Positions 1-11,345 of a stretch of DNA of 64,000 nucleotides are shown one piece after another. A model generated the notes under the pieces. The model worked only from the letters and a program-made list of their open reading frames with translations. It was not told the DNA's origin and made no database searches. The stretch is from Trochalopteron elliotii (taxonomy: Eukaryota; Chordata; Aves; Passeriformes; Leiothrichidae): positions 2,758,613 to 2,822,612 of the forward strand of contig JANPWX010000060.1 of the NCBI GenBank assembly GCA_024734555.1. The letters run 5' to 3'. How positions within the stretch are numbered: the stretch's first letter is position 1; each line of letters starts with the position of its first letter. Both the position numbers and the translations under genes were made by a program.

Positions 1-3000
1 GGCACCAAAAGGCACTTATTATCAAAGCATTCCTAGGAAAAGATACAACAATTCTGTTTTCTTCCTTACTCAAGTCAGTCTTCATCCCACAAAAACAAAC
101 AGATCGCCTGATGAGTTGCCTGCATTCAGCATTTGGCAAAGCTTGATCAGTTTGCCAAATGCTGGTACCTCTTTTCATGGATGACCTAACAAGGGAGAGA
201 GGTTTTCAGTTATTTCAAATGATTAGATCACATTATCCATCATAGTTAATAAGCACTTGCAGTAACTCACAAGATTTTCCATAGGAAAAGGAGATCGCAT
301 TTTGATGGTTTTGATTAAAATATTGGCTACTTATAACAAAGTTTTAATCCACCTGAGTGAGGTTTGAAGGGCACTTCTCAGAGTGAGAGACCACCCTCAA
401 AAGGAGGGGAGTTTGTGTGTGCACAGTGAGTCCTTGGTGCCTGGCTGCAGCCCTGGGAGAGGACACCTCTCCAAGGGACACCACTGCTCACCAGAGGGTG
501 GAAAGCTTTGGCTTTGGATCCTGGTTGATTCTTCCAGCTGAGGGGCAGATGTTCAGGAGAGTAATATTCTCTTCTGTGTCTCAGTGCAAGTACTGAGTGA
601 AGGCAGAGGTGAAGTGTAGGTGAGGGCTTTTTAGTAGAAAACTGGGAGGGGGGGAGGCTGTAGTGACAGACTCCACTGGGCATCACCTCCTTGGCAGGCC
701 CTGCCTGGAGCAGGCAGGAGTTGCTGGTGTGCTGCAGTCAGGCTGTGTCTGAGCAAAAGCAGCTCAGTCATTCAGGAGAACCTTGCCCTGATGTGAGGTG
801 AGAGCAGAGCAGGGTAAGGCTGGACAGAGCTGTGTGTTCGGGGGTGCCTCCTGTTTCTGACTGCAGACAAAATAGATGAGAAGGCTTCTTCTGTGTGTTT
901 TTATTTCTAAGTCCTCACACAAGCAAGAAGCATGTATATGTACAGAAAGCTTTCTCAAGTCTCTGGAAGGCACTTTTACAATGAAAAATCTTCAAGTGAG
1001 GTGAAACTAAACAAGATGTGTGTCTGTGACAGTGACCGAGCTATCTCCCAGCCAGAGAGAGGGTGCTGGTTGAGATTTCACAGGTCTGTGTGGCTTGCAA
1101 CAGCTGCAAAATCACTTTATTCAGCCAGTGGGTGTTCCCTGCTAGAAATCAAGCCCCTTTCCTGCTGTATTACCTACTACAGTGACCTGTGCAGTTGAGG
1201 CAGTGAGTGCTGTATTGATAATTGAGGCTAAAGATCATTGTTGCCAGGCTGCAAAAAGAAACCCCAATGTCCTGGTTACAGCACATCCTCTGAGCCTGCT
1301 CCAGCTGCACCAACTTCCCCAGGACCAAAGGCAGATCAATAAAATACCTGCCTTGATTCTGGCAGTTCAAAGTGTTTTTCTGTTTCCTCACTCAGGTTCT
1401 CCATGCATGATATCTTTCTGCCTCTACCAGAAAAGGGAAGAATTATATCCTCTGTAACTGTTCCGTTTTCTCCAGAGTTCAGGGGAGCTGTTGTAAATTG
1501 GAACAATTAAGAGTCTGTCCAAAAACTTAATGTGTAATCAAGCAATGGTGGTAATTTAGTCATCTCAGAGGGCATAAACCTTTCTGGTATAATCATATTT
1601 AGAGATAACTTCAGTATCTACAAAGCTTGGGATTCTGGAAATGGCTGAAGCCCTGCTGCATTAGGGAGAGGGGGACACCAAAGTCTTTATCTCTTACTTT
1701 TGAGTACAAGGCACAGTCTCACAAAACCAAATGTGTTTCTTCCCCTGTGGGCCTAAACTTACCAGTAGCTATGAAGATTTACATGTCTGATTCTGGTGCC
1801 ACTGTCACAAGTATTGCTGCTGATGAAGGAAGGAATGTGAGGTCTCATTCTGTTCAGTTTCAGAGTCCTCCACAGGATGATGGGAAGCAGCCCACAGGCA
1901 CAGCCCGTGCTTCAGATAAGCTGGTCTCAACCCAAAAAAACTCCCCTGAGCTGAAGCCAAGGGTGTTGTGGCAAATTCCCATGGGAAGAGCTGAGAGCAG
2001 TCTTTTAACAAGCAGGAATCTAAAGAGAAGTAAAGTTTACTTTTGCACTTCTTTACAGTAACATAAGCCATCAGACAGAAAAGTGACAGTTTCTCTATTA
2101 TTTCTGAGCAAATGTACTGGTCTGTCAGGGTTATTATGTTGCAAAATAATACCCAGCAGTGCTTTCCTATAAAGGAGTCAGTGATCAGAGTAAATGCAAG
2201 GAGTGCATCAGGCTCTGAGCACAGAGCTGAGTTTAACCAATGTAGGCAGGTATTGGGGGTGTGAAATTGAAAAAGTCACGAATGCTTCCTGCCTTATTCT
2301 TTCTAGACAGGTTTCTTGTACTTATTTAAAGGCCAGGAGTCCCAAAGGACAGTGTTACCACCTTTATTACTTTCTCTCTAATGAGATTTTTCAGATTTGT
2401 GGCAAAGCCACATCCCATGACACAAATGAGATACCAGCATTTGCTGCATTGCTCAATGTGCCTTCCAAGGAAGGGGCAGCTGTAACTCTTGCCAGTCTGT
2501 ATTTCCTCATCTCTCTTTAGTGCATGTAAACTTTGACACAGGGATACTGTCTTTTCTGAAGGGGAAAAAATCAGTCTTGCAAACCTGTTGTATCAGTCAG
2601 GCCTTGGGAAGAGGGAAGTTTGCTCAGAACTGTGTTTCTTATTGGGCTGAGAAGTAGACTGGGTACCATTTGCTTGCAAACAAAAGTCCATGAAAAGGTA
2701 AGAAACCCTACTCTCTTAAGTCAGTACTTATATCACACTGCTTTAGGGCTTTAGTTCACTATTACTTAATCTCCCAAGTATTTATATATTACTACACTTC
2801 TCTTACAACTTCATGCAGTACAATTTCATACACCTGCAGCCTTTGGTACCACTATTTTTACTTGAAAAAAAATTTAACATGTGAGTCAAGTGAAGCCAAC
2901 TTGAGCTTACTTCTATGAAGAACAATAAAATTATGTGGGCGTGGTGACCATTTAATATTTTTGGAGGTCTTTAGCACAGGATAGAATGGCAATTTGAAAT

Positions 3001-3300
3001 ACTAGAGCCAGGAAAAACATAAATTTGATAAGCCAAATTTCTTTTTCCTGTCAGAGACGTGTATTTTAGCAATCAATAGTGACTTGTACAAAGCCAGACT
3101 GCGTCATTTATATATGAAATCTATTTTATATTTTCACAATTTTACATGGCAGATTTTCCTGTGAAATATCCAGATGGACTGTGTTTTATTTTCTTTGTGA
3201 CTCTCTGTATCTCAAGTGTGCATGCCTCTCACTCTAGGAAATGTTGCTGCATTAATAAACCCATAATGAGTTTTATCTCCTGACATTTTTCTGGGCATCA
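1..3300. other. Intergenic, no gene seen
   Basis: No frame here exceeds 144 codons and none shows a domain, signal peptide or family motif. The first 360 bases are A+T-rich, 360-900 is richer in G+C, and 2700-3200 is strongly A+T-rich with short TATTTATATATT-like runs. Apart from the hairpin at 127-164, I see no transposon end, tandem array or RNA gene. Confidence 0.6.
127..164. repeat. Perfect 14-bp inverted repeat (hairpin)
   Basis: The arms at 127-140 and 151-164 are exact reverse complements (left arm CAGCATTTGGCAAA), separated by a 10-base loop. The stem is too short for a microRNA precursor on its own. No terminator is expected in this kind of genome. It could be a fold-back remnant or a dyad protein-binding site. 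The core TTGGC...GCCAA resembles an NFI-type palindrome with a long spacer, but that is an inference. Confidence 0.8.
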
Positions 3301-4500
3301 GGATTCAGTCTTGTTGTTTTCCAAGATACTCTTCACTAGTGTCACCTGCACCACCCTTCTGATGAAAGTGTGAGAAATCACATTGCTTGAGAGCTCAGTT
3401 ACGGGGCTGTTGAAGGCAGCACTTCTGTCACATGGTCTATGTGAGCACTGCAAAAGAAATATGCTAGCCCAACAACCCTGAATAAACTTGGCCTGTCAAG
3501 CAGACAAACAACGAAAGTGGGAGAGGAGTAGAGTAAAATAATTAGTAAGTGAAAATCCTGAAGGCAGTATGATGAACAAGTGGTCTTTTTTCTCCTGTGT
3601 GTGTGAGACATGAGGCAGACTGATGCAGATTTGGAGGGAACACTGCCACTGTGCTTCCTGGGGTCTTGTAGAGGTGATCTGGGGAATGAACAGTAGTGTT
3701 GCACCCCACAAGTTGGAAGTGTGAGCAAAGCTGGTTGTCTCTCCCTTCCTCATCCAGGGACATGCCTCTCCAGAAGTTAATTGCTGCATCACAGGTTCCT
3801 CCTGCCCTCTAGCTTCCCTCACTGGCTCAAGGGTTGGCACCTCTGCCATGCTCCCACTGACTGCATCCATGGAGGACCTGAGAGCTTCTGGGGCTGTGCC
3901 TGTGTGGTCTGGGAGCCCTGAACCAGATTCCTCTGGGCTCCTCAGATCCTGCTCTGGCTTGGAGCTGCTGTTGGTGCACAGGGAGGCAGTTAGCAGTGAC
4001 TGCTTAATTGGTGCTGTAAATGCACGAGTAAGTCTTTTAGTGTCCATGAAATCAAGGCAAATGCCACAAGAGGAACATTTGTTTTTAACAGCCACTTGGC
4101 TGGGAGATATCTTGCATTGATCCCAAGCTGTTGGACTGCCAGACCTTTATTCCAGCACCCTTGTCAGTAATGAATTGGTGGTGAGGAGTGGTTGGAGGGC
4201 TGAAAAAACTGCTGCTCTCTAATGTTAATCTCACCACAGAGAGAAAGGATGACTCCAGCACACATAAATACAGGAAAAGTATGATCTGAAAACAAGGTCC
4301 TGTTGCTTGAAAGGCTGCTCTCTGAGACTTCACCTCTGCTCATTCTGGCAAGGTCCTGGTAGAGGAATCTTGCAGGGTGCCACACTGTACTCCTCTGAGC
4401 TGAGCAGGGAATCTTTCACAAGAAAGATGAAACGACTGAAAGAAGAGCAGATAATTGCTATTTGTCTCTCTGAGCTTTTGTGGGCAGATATTGAATAGAA
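3300..4500. other. Intergenic with one longish minus-strand frame
   Basis: Base composition is more balanced than in the flanks. The minus strand at 3496-4095 stays open for 199 codons from an ATG. It has a cysteine pair near its start (residues about 8-13), a Ser/Pro/Glu-rich middle and a Leu/Phe-rich end. I recognise no family, and another minus frame (3542-3763) overlaps it. No splice sites or CpG-rich start accompany it. I treat it as a probable chance frame or an unrecognised transposon fragment. Confidence 0.4.
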
Positions 4501-6439
4501 AATGGCTCATATAATTGTATTTTTGGGAGCCTAGTTGCAGGCAAAGATTTATAGGAGTTTTTTTCCCTGCAAAACCCCTACTCTTTTCTATTTAAAAAAA
4601 AGGACTATCACCAAGTGTCACCCTGAAGAATTGGACCCACTACAGTATTTTGTTACATATCAGAAAACGAAGTGCAAGGCTGGTACACTATTAAGCAACA
4701 GCAGCGGAGCTGCCACTCTCAACCTCATTATTCAAGCCTCTCTTTAGCTCAATTATACACCTCTACAGCTAAGGAAGATAGATGAAGGTCATTTGGGAGC
4801 TGTAAACCACAACGCATTGAATGCAGAACTATGTTCTTAAGCTGATTTACACCTTGTTCTCCAGTGTTGTACAGCATAGGGCTTCGATTGAAATGCAGAG
4901 GCAGCGATTGAAAAGCCTTTTTCCTCTTCCTAGCCCCAGATCCACTGCCTGTAATTATTATCTTGATTAGATGGTGAGAGACAATGGCTTCTGCTTCTAT
5001 ACCTGGGTGGTGACAAACCCCAAAATCTTGGCACTTGGGCAAAGAACCCACCAGGGATGCACAGTGGTGTTTACATCTGCAGTTAGTTAATTCTGGGTTG
5101 TATATTGGTCCAACAAGGAGGAAAACCAGTAATTGAGGGAAGCAATTTGCCTTTCTAGGAGAGACAAAGAACTGCCATCTTGTACTGATTTACCTCCCAT
5201 ATATCTCAGCATGAGGAATGGCAAGTACATTGAAGAAAGTTAATTAAACACTGCAAATGCACACAAAAAAGAGAACCCTTTCATGCTAATGACAAAGGAT
5301 TGTAGGCTTCACTCACAGGAAATGGAGACATTTTAAAAATAACAGTCTGAGGTGTGCTGTACAAACCTATCTGGGACCAGATCCTGAGGCAGTGAATCTG
5401 TGGGTACTGATGCTGTCAAACTTCTGGTTCCTCAGTAAGGCCTCAGGTGGAGACCAGTTTGGGTTCTCTGGTACTTTGGTAAAAAAGAACTTTGGTAAAA
5501 AATGTAAATCAGTCTGACTGTCCCCAAACATTGTTCCAGAACTAGTGCAATGCAAGCATCTTTCTTCGTACACTAAGGTTAAATTGCACATTGACACTTT
5601 CACCCATCAGTGGAAGCAGATGGCAGCTCTGAGGAGTAGATCTAACTAAACATCACCTGCAATTCCAGGGCTGTCTTGGGAAATATTCTGTCAGTCTAAG
5701 CTAACTGGAGAGGGGAAGATAGGCAATAAAACCAAAATGATTTGAATTCTTGTCTGAAATGTGGTTTGCTGAGCTTCCTGCATCTCTAGCAGCTCATCTT
5801 TATTTAGAAATAAATTCTGACAATACTCATGCTTTTGTCCATTTAACAGAGAGAACAGGAATCAGCATAGAGCCACAAGTAGTTTTGACAGAGAAATAAA
5901 GACTATTTTAGCAATACTATCTTTCTATCCATGGACCAGAGTTTGCTTTATTAACTTTTCCCCTCTTTTACCTCTAGTAAGGTAGAAGATTAAGCACCGT
6001 GAATGTATATTTATTTTTGATATTTCAGAATTTGTTTCAGCTGGAGATATTTTTTGGATATTTTTTATTTACTGGAAATAACCACAGGAGACTTTTAAAC
6101 ATTAATATTGTATGAAAAGATTTTTGCTCTTAAATATTTAAAATTTTAATCATATTTATAAATACATGTTTAATTTTTAGAACTAGTCCTTTCAAGTTAA
6201 AATCATACTATGATTTCAATATTGTGGCTCTGTAAAAAGCTAATTCTGTCCACAGATGTGATGTGATGCCCGCTCATTTCATAGTACCTTCACCTGAAGG
6301 CCAGCATTTCCTCTGTGTTGTTTGCCTGAGTTTTTATTATTTGCAGCACCTGGAATCCTTAAGAAAAGAGTTTTCTGTCCACGTGCATGTCAGGTTTTCC
6401 CTGCTGAGTTTGGCTTAGGAAAAAAAAATGCATTTCCTG
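4501..6439. other. A+T-rich intergenic stretch
   Basis: No frame above 100 codons and no repeat ends were found. From about 5940 to 6240 the sequence is very A+T-rich, with T-runs and TATTTA-type words. Short homopolymers explain most of its low complexity. Confidence 0.6.
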
Positions 6440-6600
6440 CTTCTAGAATGGCCCCATACATCGTTAGCTCTAATTGTACATGAAGCCACTCCTGCCCTCG
6501 TTAAAAATCAATGAGAGCACCAAAAGGGCCTGGGGTTGTTGAAAATTGGGATTTCTAAGAGTCCATCAGGGATAAATGTAATGATAACAGATCCAAAGAC
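6440..6600. promoter_or_regulatory. Candidate conserved non-coding element
   Basis: This stretch has a homeodomain-type TAATTG at 6471-6476, isolated CpGs in TCGTTAG and CTCGTTAAAA contexts, and an ATCAATG word. Retained CpGs inside A+T-rich sequence are what one sees in constrained enhancers. There is no open frame or repeat to explain it. The call rests on texture alone. Confidence 0.3.
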
Positions 6601-7014
6601 AATAAAATTGTAATTATATATAAACTGCTACTAACTTAATTATAGATATTCCACACAAAAATCTGGAATCCCCTTTTCTCACAGGAGAAATCCTGCTTTA
6701 GTCAATAAGGCTGTGGTGTAAAAACAAAGTGGGACTTGGCTGGGATGCACATGACTGCAATTTGCAGGCTTTATCTGAGATTCTGCATTGATTCTTTCCT
6801 GCACTGAAGATTTGTGCTGCACTGTTTATAATCTTTTATCTTCCATTAAATATATTTTTAAAGGGAAAAATAAGTTTCAGAACTAGTCCCTGACTTCAAA
6901 ATACTTTTGCTGTGGAGATACTGGACATGCTGGATGTGCTTCTCAGCAATCATTACAAATGTAATGACCTGCAATTGTTAAAATGAAACTTCTTTAGTAT
7001 TAATCCAAAACTTT

Positions 7015-7215
7015 CGACATAAACATTTAATGAAAACTTTGGGCAGAAATTCCCTCATAGAAATCAAAAGTTGTTCCCTGGTAAGTTTCTGTTCGGTTTT
7101 TCCCGCACATAAATAACAATTTAGTTGCGGTCTTATTTTCCCCCTTGGTTGTACTGATGCAATTCTTTGCAGTGTTGCCTGGTAAATCAGATTAGGGAAC
7201 GATCTGGATTAAAAA
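7015..7215. promoter_or_regulatory. Candidate conserved non-coding element
   Basis: Several CpGs survive in A+T-rich surroundings (TTCGACATAAA, TTCGGTTTTTCCCGC, GTTGCGGTC, GAACGATCTGG). The stretch has no repeat features. It is a weak candidate enhancer and could be neutral. Confidence 0.3.
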
Positions 7216-10020
7216 TCACATCAAAAGAGCTCCAAAACCAGTGGTATGGCAGCTGGAGAATAGTTGGGAATGGCTGGGGAGGGATGAGCAGGAAAGCTCC
7301 TTATGCCAGTACAGATGCTGACATCTTTTAACCTCAGAGGGTGTCTGAGTATCAGCTGACCCAGTGCCAGACTACGTAGTGGCACCTGGTCACACCCTCT
7401 GGTTGTGAGGGTGGGAACTATCCACATGTTTCAGGCTGATAATGATCGATTTTCTTTCAGTCTTCTCCCCCCATGATGAATTAGTAATTGTACTCATGAG
7501 GCAAAATTAATAACTTTGAATAATCCTGGCTTTCTAATTTTTTTTCTCCTTCTGGCAGTAAATTTTGAATCTAGCATTCCAGCTGAAATGCTTTTCTGAG
7601 GCTGTACTGGCATCCTGCACATTGCCTTGGAAAGGGCAAGGCATGGCTCTACTCCAAAAATAGGGGAGCAGGGAGGAAGAGATGCAATCAGTCTGGGATG
7701 CATGTTCTGTACCCTATGTGCAGAAAGTCCCTGCAGAGAGCACTTCAGGGTCCATTTTATCTGCATGAGCTGGCTCATATTCTTTCTTCAGAGGAACTTT
7801 GGACACCTGGAGATTTTGCTCTCCCTCAGATGCTGTCAGGTAAAATGACAGGCCCTAATTTCAGGGGTTGAAAATGCAAGATATCATTGAAATTTCCACC
7901 TTTTCTTCAAACCAGGGATAGACTAAGCCTTTTCCATCTAATCTTCCATTCCCACCCCCCCTCCCTGTTTTTTTCTTTTCACACACCATGAAACCCAGCA
8001 ATGTCAGCTCCACAAATTATTACCCTCTTGCAGAGAGGGCACTGAGTGCCTTGCAGAACTGGCAAGCAATGGTTTCTAGAAACCATACTGGTTCCCAGAG
8101 CACCACATGTAGATCACTGCAATGCTTGCAACCTTCCTTCTGCACCTTTCTTACAAGTACAATGCGGACAGGACAAATTGTGTGTCCTGCCTCTTGCTCT
8201 TTTTCCACCTGTAAAAATCCCTGGGGTTTCCAGTTGAGAAGAGACCAAAGACTGAAATCACCCTGTTGGTTTACTGGAACATGTGGCAGACATGAGAACT
8301 CTCTTCACTTGTACATTTGGACCTTGGAAAGACTGTGCTTGCCAAGACTGGGGTATCCACCAGCTCTTAGCTGGAACCTTCCGAGCAGAGGATATAGCAG
8401 GCTCAGCTCATTCCAAGAAGTATTGGAAATAACAATCTCCTGCATGTGTCTAAGTGCTTAAACAGAATACTTAGGGGTTTATTTCAGGTTTTTTTCATGC
8501 AATAATCTTCTTCAGCAGCAACATCTGATAGCTTTACAAAAAATCATAATGAAGTACTTGAGCAGATTATCCAGGCGAGCTCTCAATTAGCTGAGACATC
8601 TTGACCTATGAATCTGAATAAAAGGTGCTGAGCTTATTGTTGTGACCTTTCTAACAAGCATGAAACTGCTGTGGGTAGAGGAGTCCCTGAAATAGCCCTA
8701 ACGTGGGGCAGTAATTCTGACAGAAGGTTACACCTACTCTGTTTTCTTTTTTTGCTCTCTCTATGCTGCAAGAGGGTTTATGAGCTTTGGTTAATGATCC
8801 CAGCTGTTCCCAAGAAACTCTGATGCAGATAGGCTTGGACTGAGAAATGTAACATAAACAATGAGTAGCTCTGTGTATCTGTATCTTTTCTTAATCAAGC
8901 TGACTGTAAGGCAGTGTGTGGGTACATACTGTGCACATCATTGAAATGCAGAGCTTTGTAGGCACTAAACAATCAGTAATGATATATCATATCAGAGAGA
9001 TATATTATTAAGCAAAGACATCACTGTAAACTTTGTCTGTAATCAAAAGTACAAGAAATCAAGCTGAGGGACCTGCCTTTCTTAGTCTTCTTGGGTCTTA
9101 TGCAAGAAATTTGCATGCTCTGCATCATTTGGTACTCCATTTATTTTTTTTTTTTGAAGGTGTTGAGCTGATCCTTCCAGAGCCTCAATCTGCTCTCAAA
9201 CAGCTACTCTGTCCCAGTGAAGGTCTGTTAATTTGAATGTGTAGACCTCCTTCCACGCCCCTCCACCCAAAACAACCTCCTTTGATCAGAGTTCCTGCTG
9301 CTGGTGTTTTAATGTGAGATGGCTTTAGACTCATACATTCCTGCTTTTTGGATTCTTGCTCTCTTGGCCAGAGCCAGATATCTTAGAAATGACAGACTTC
9401 TGTGACACAGATTTATTAATGTCCTTGTGTGCTGCCAGAACCAGGGCTGTTTTTCCATGTGTCCTGGCCCCAGTTCCCAATGCACCAATCATCAGGCTTG
9501 AGCCTCAAAAGGTGTGAATTTACCTCCTGAGGGCCCTGATAACAGGACCAGGACCATCCTGCATGTCGTCTAACACCAGGAAGTGCAGCATCTCCTCCTG
9601 TGCAGTGCCACAGTCTGTGGGAGGGGATGAAGCTTTCTGAGTGTGTCAATCACTGCTCTCCTATGAGACACGCGATCTTTGAGTCCTGCAAGTCCTCTGA
9701 CTGCTCAGCTGCTTTGTAAACTACAGATGGCAGTGATACCATCTCTCCTCTGATTATGCTTTTTTTAAAAAACAAAGGCATTACAGATACTTTTTGCAAG
9801 GTCATCATTCCTTAGACCCGCTCTGAATGTGGCAAATGGAAGGGGCACCTTCCAAAGGACTGGCATGCTGTGTCTGCCTGCAGATCTTCATCCATGTTCA
9901 GGTTGGCTCAGTTTTGAATAAATGCAGAAGCAAAATGCAGAGAGAGATATCACTTGCAGGTGAAATAATAAAAAAAAAATGCTACATTTACCTGCTCCCG
10001 TGCTGAAGTGTTTGTTGAAA
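7216..10020. other. Intergenic, no gene seen
   Basis: The longest frame is 157 codons (7988-8461 plus), Cys/Ser/Leu-rich with no recognisable family. A T-run lies near 9142-9154. The only structured element noticed is the palindrome at 8069-8086. Confidence 0.55.
8069..8086. repeat. 18-bp perfect palindrome
   Basis: ATGGTTTCTAGAAACCAT is its own reverse complement without a spacer. It lies in otherwise featureless sequence. A dyad protein site or chance are both possible. Confidence 0.85.
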
Positions 10021-10024
10021 TATT

Positions 10025-10210
10025 TAGAAAAACGCAGGTGGAAGGGACCTCTGGAACTCATCTAGTCCAGTCCCCTGCCCAAGGCAGGACTGTCAGAATG
10101 TCCTGAAGTTAAGTGCATATAACCCACAGATAATAGAACCAGTTTCCACAGTCTTTGCTGGACCTTTTCCAAGCACAGCTGTCAGGACCCTCCTGCTACC
10201 TGTGTACAAA
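10025..10210 (-). mobile_element. CR1 LINE 3' end fragment (old)
   Basis: The words GGAAGGGACCTCTGGAA, CTCATCTAGTCCAG and CCCTGCCCAAGGCAGGACT follow the reverse complement of the CR1 3' untranslated tail, as recalled from the family, so the element lies on the minus strand. The terminal 8-bp repeat typical of CR1 is no longer recognisable. The far boundary is approximate. No open CR1 reverse transcriptase frame remains. Confidence 0.8.
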
Positions 10211-10334
10211 CAAATGTGTGAAGTGAGGATTTCGCTGCTCTAGAGGATGAGCTTTATCAAAAACAGAAAAGGAGAAGTCCTGACTGAGTTGTGTGGAAAC
10301 ACAGAATTGCAGCAGTATACACTCTGGATGTTCT

Positions 10335-10425
10335 CAATACAGTCACAGGTTTGGAGCCAGAGGGGACCATTAAAATTGCCTGTTCTGACCTTCTTCATGA
10401 TGATATGACTATTCAGGGCCATTGA
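10335..10425 (-). mobile_element. Ancient CR1-type LINE fragment
   Basis: The words GAGCCAGAGGGGACCATTA and TGTTCTGACCTTCTTCATGA resemble the older CR1 tail variant known from turtles, crocodilians and birds. It has the same orientation as the copy about 130 bases to its left. The two could be independent insertions or one broken element. Confidence 0.55.
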
Positions 10426-11119
10426 ACAGTCCTAATGCTGGAATAAGAGTCTGCTTAGCACTACTTTTCCATTACAATTTCTAACTATTATAACATTTTT
10501 CTGAGTTATTCTCTAACCCCTAAATTACTCTTTTTCATATAAGGCTGTCTGTCAATCTGTTCCTTACTCCTCTGACAGCTCGTCCCCACCTTCCAGTGTC
10601 TTGGGTGCCTTTTTTTCTGCTGTCAAACTCAGGCTAATTCATTTTCAGTTCCCTTAAGAGACCTGTCTGAGCACTGAAAGATCTGGACTCTCTCTGTTTC
10701 ATTAGCCCTCATTATTTTTCAGTTAATGGTTAGCTGGCAGCATTGGTTTTGATTTTTTTAGTAATAGGAATGAAGCAGGTTTGTATTTTATAGTCCTTTC
10801 TCGTCAGTCTCTGGGAGAAAAATATATCTGTCTACAAAGATATTACAGTCTCCCTGAACGCAAGCTTTATTGTTATTTGCATCACTTTCAGTTATGCACA
10901 ATTTTAGTGGAGAAAGTACACGAAGTTGGAGTGCATGCAGCTGTGCAGGATGCTGGCAAACCCTGCCACAGATGCTCCCTTCCCTTCTTTGTGACAGGAC
11001 CGTCATTTTCTCAAGGCACAGAGAGGGAACCCGCTGGCAGAGACAGCAGAGAAACAGCACTTGGTTTTCTCATAATGCTGAATGTTTTCTGAGACTTTAA
11101 AGATACAGCAGAGCTTTTA
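10426..11119. other. Intergenic, no gene seen
   Basis: Frames of up to 103 codons overlap on three registers around 10780-11100 and on both strands, which argues against any of them being real. No repeat ends were noticed. Confidence 0.55.
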
Positions 11120-11345
11120 GGGGTAACATGATTAATTTTGCTACTCTGGAAGAAAGCACAGAGAGTTATTGACTTCAAAGTGTCATTGTTCAGGCTGGCT
11201 TTGCAGCCAGCCAGCGCTGAGCCACGGTTTTCCAATAGGGAAGAGGGAGTAGCATGCCTCCCTGATTACCCTCCACTGATGGTATTAATTAATCAAACAC
11301 AAGCTCGTTACAATGACTGAAGAATGACTCATGAACAATCATACC
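11120..11345. promoter_or_regulatory. Candidate conserved non-coding element
   Basis: It contains ATTAATTAAT at 11284-11293, an AP-1-type TGACTCA at 11325-11331 and a small cluster of CpGs (CCAGCGCTGAGCCACGG, CTCGTTACAA). The density of recognisable factor cores is higher than in the flanks. Binding and conservation are inferred, not shown. Confidence 0.35.
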
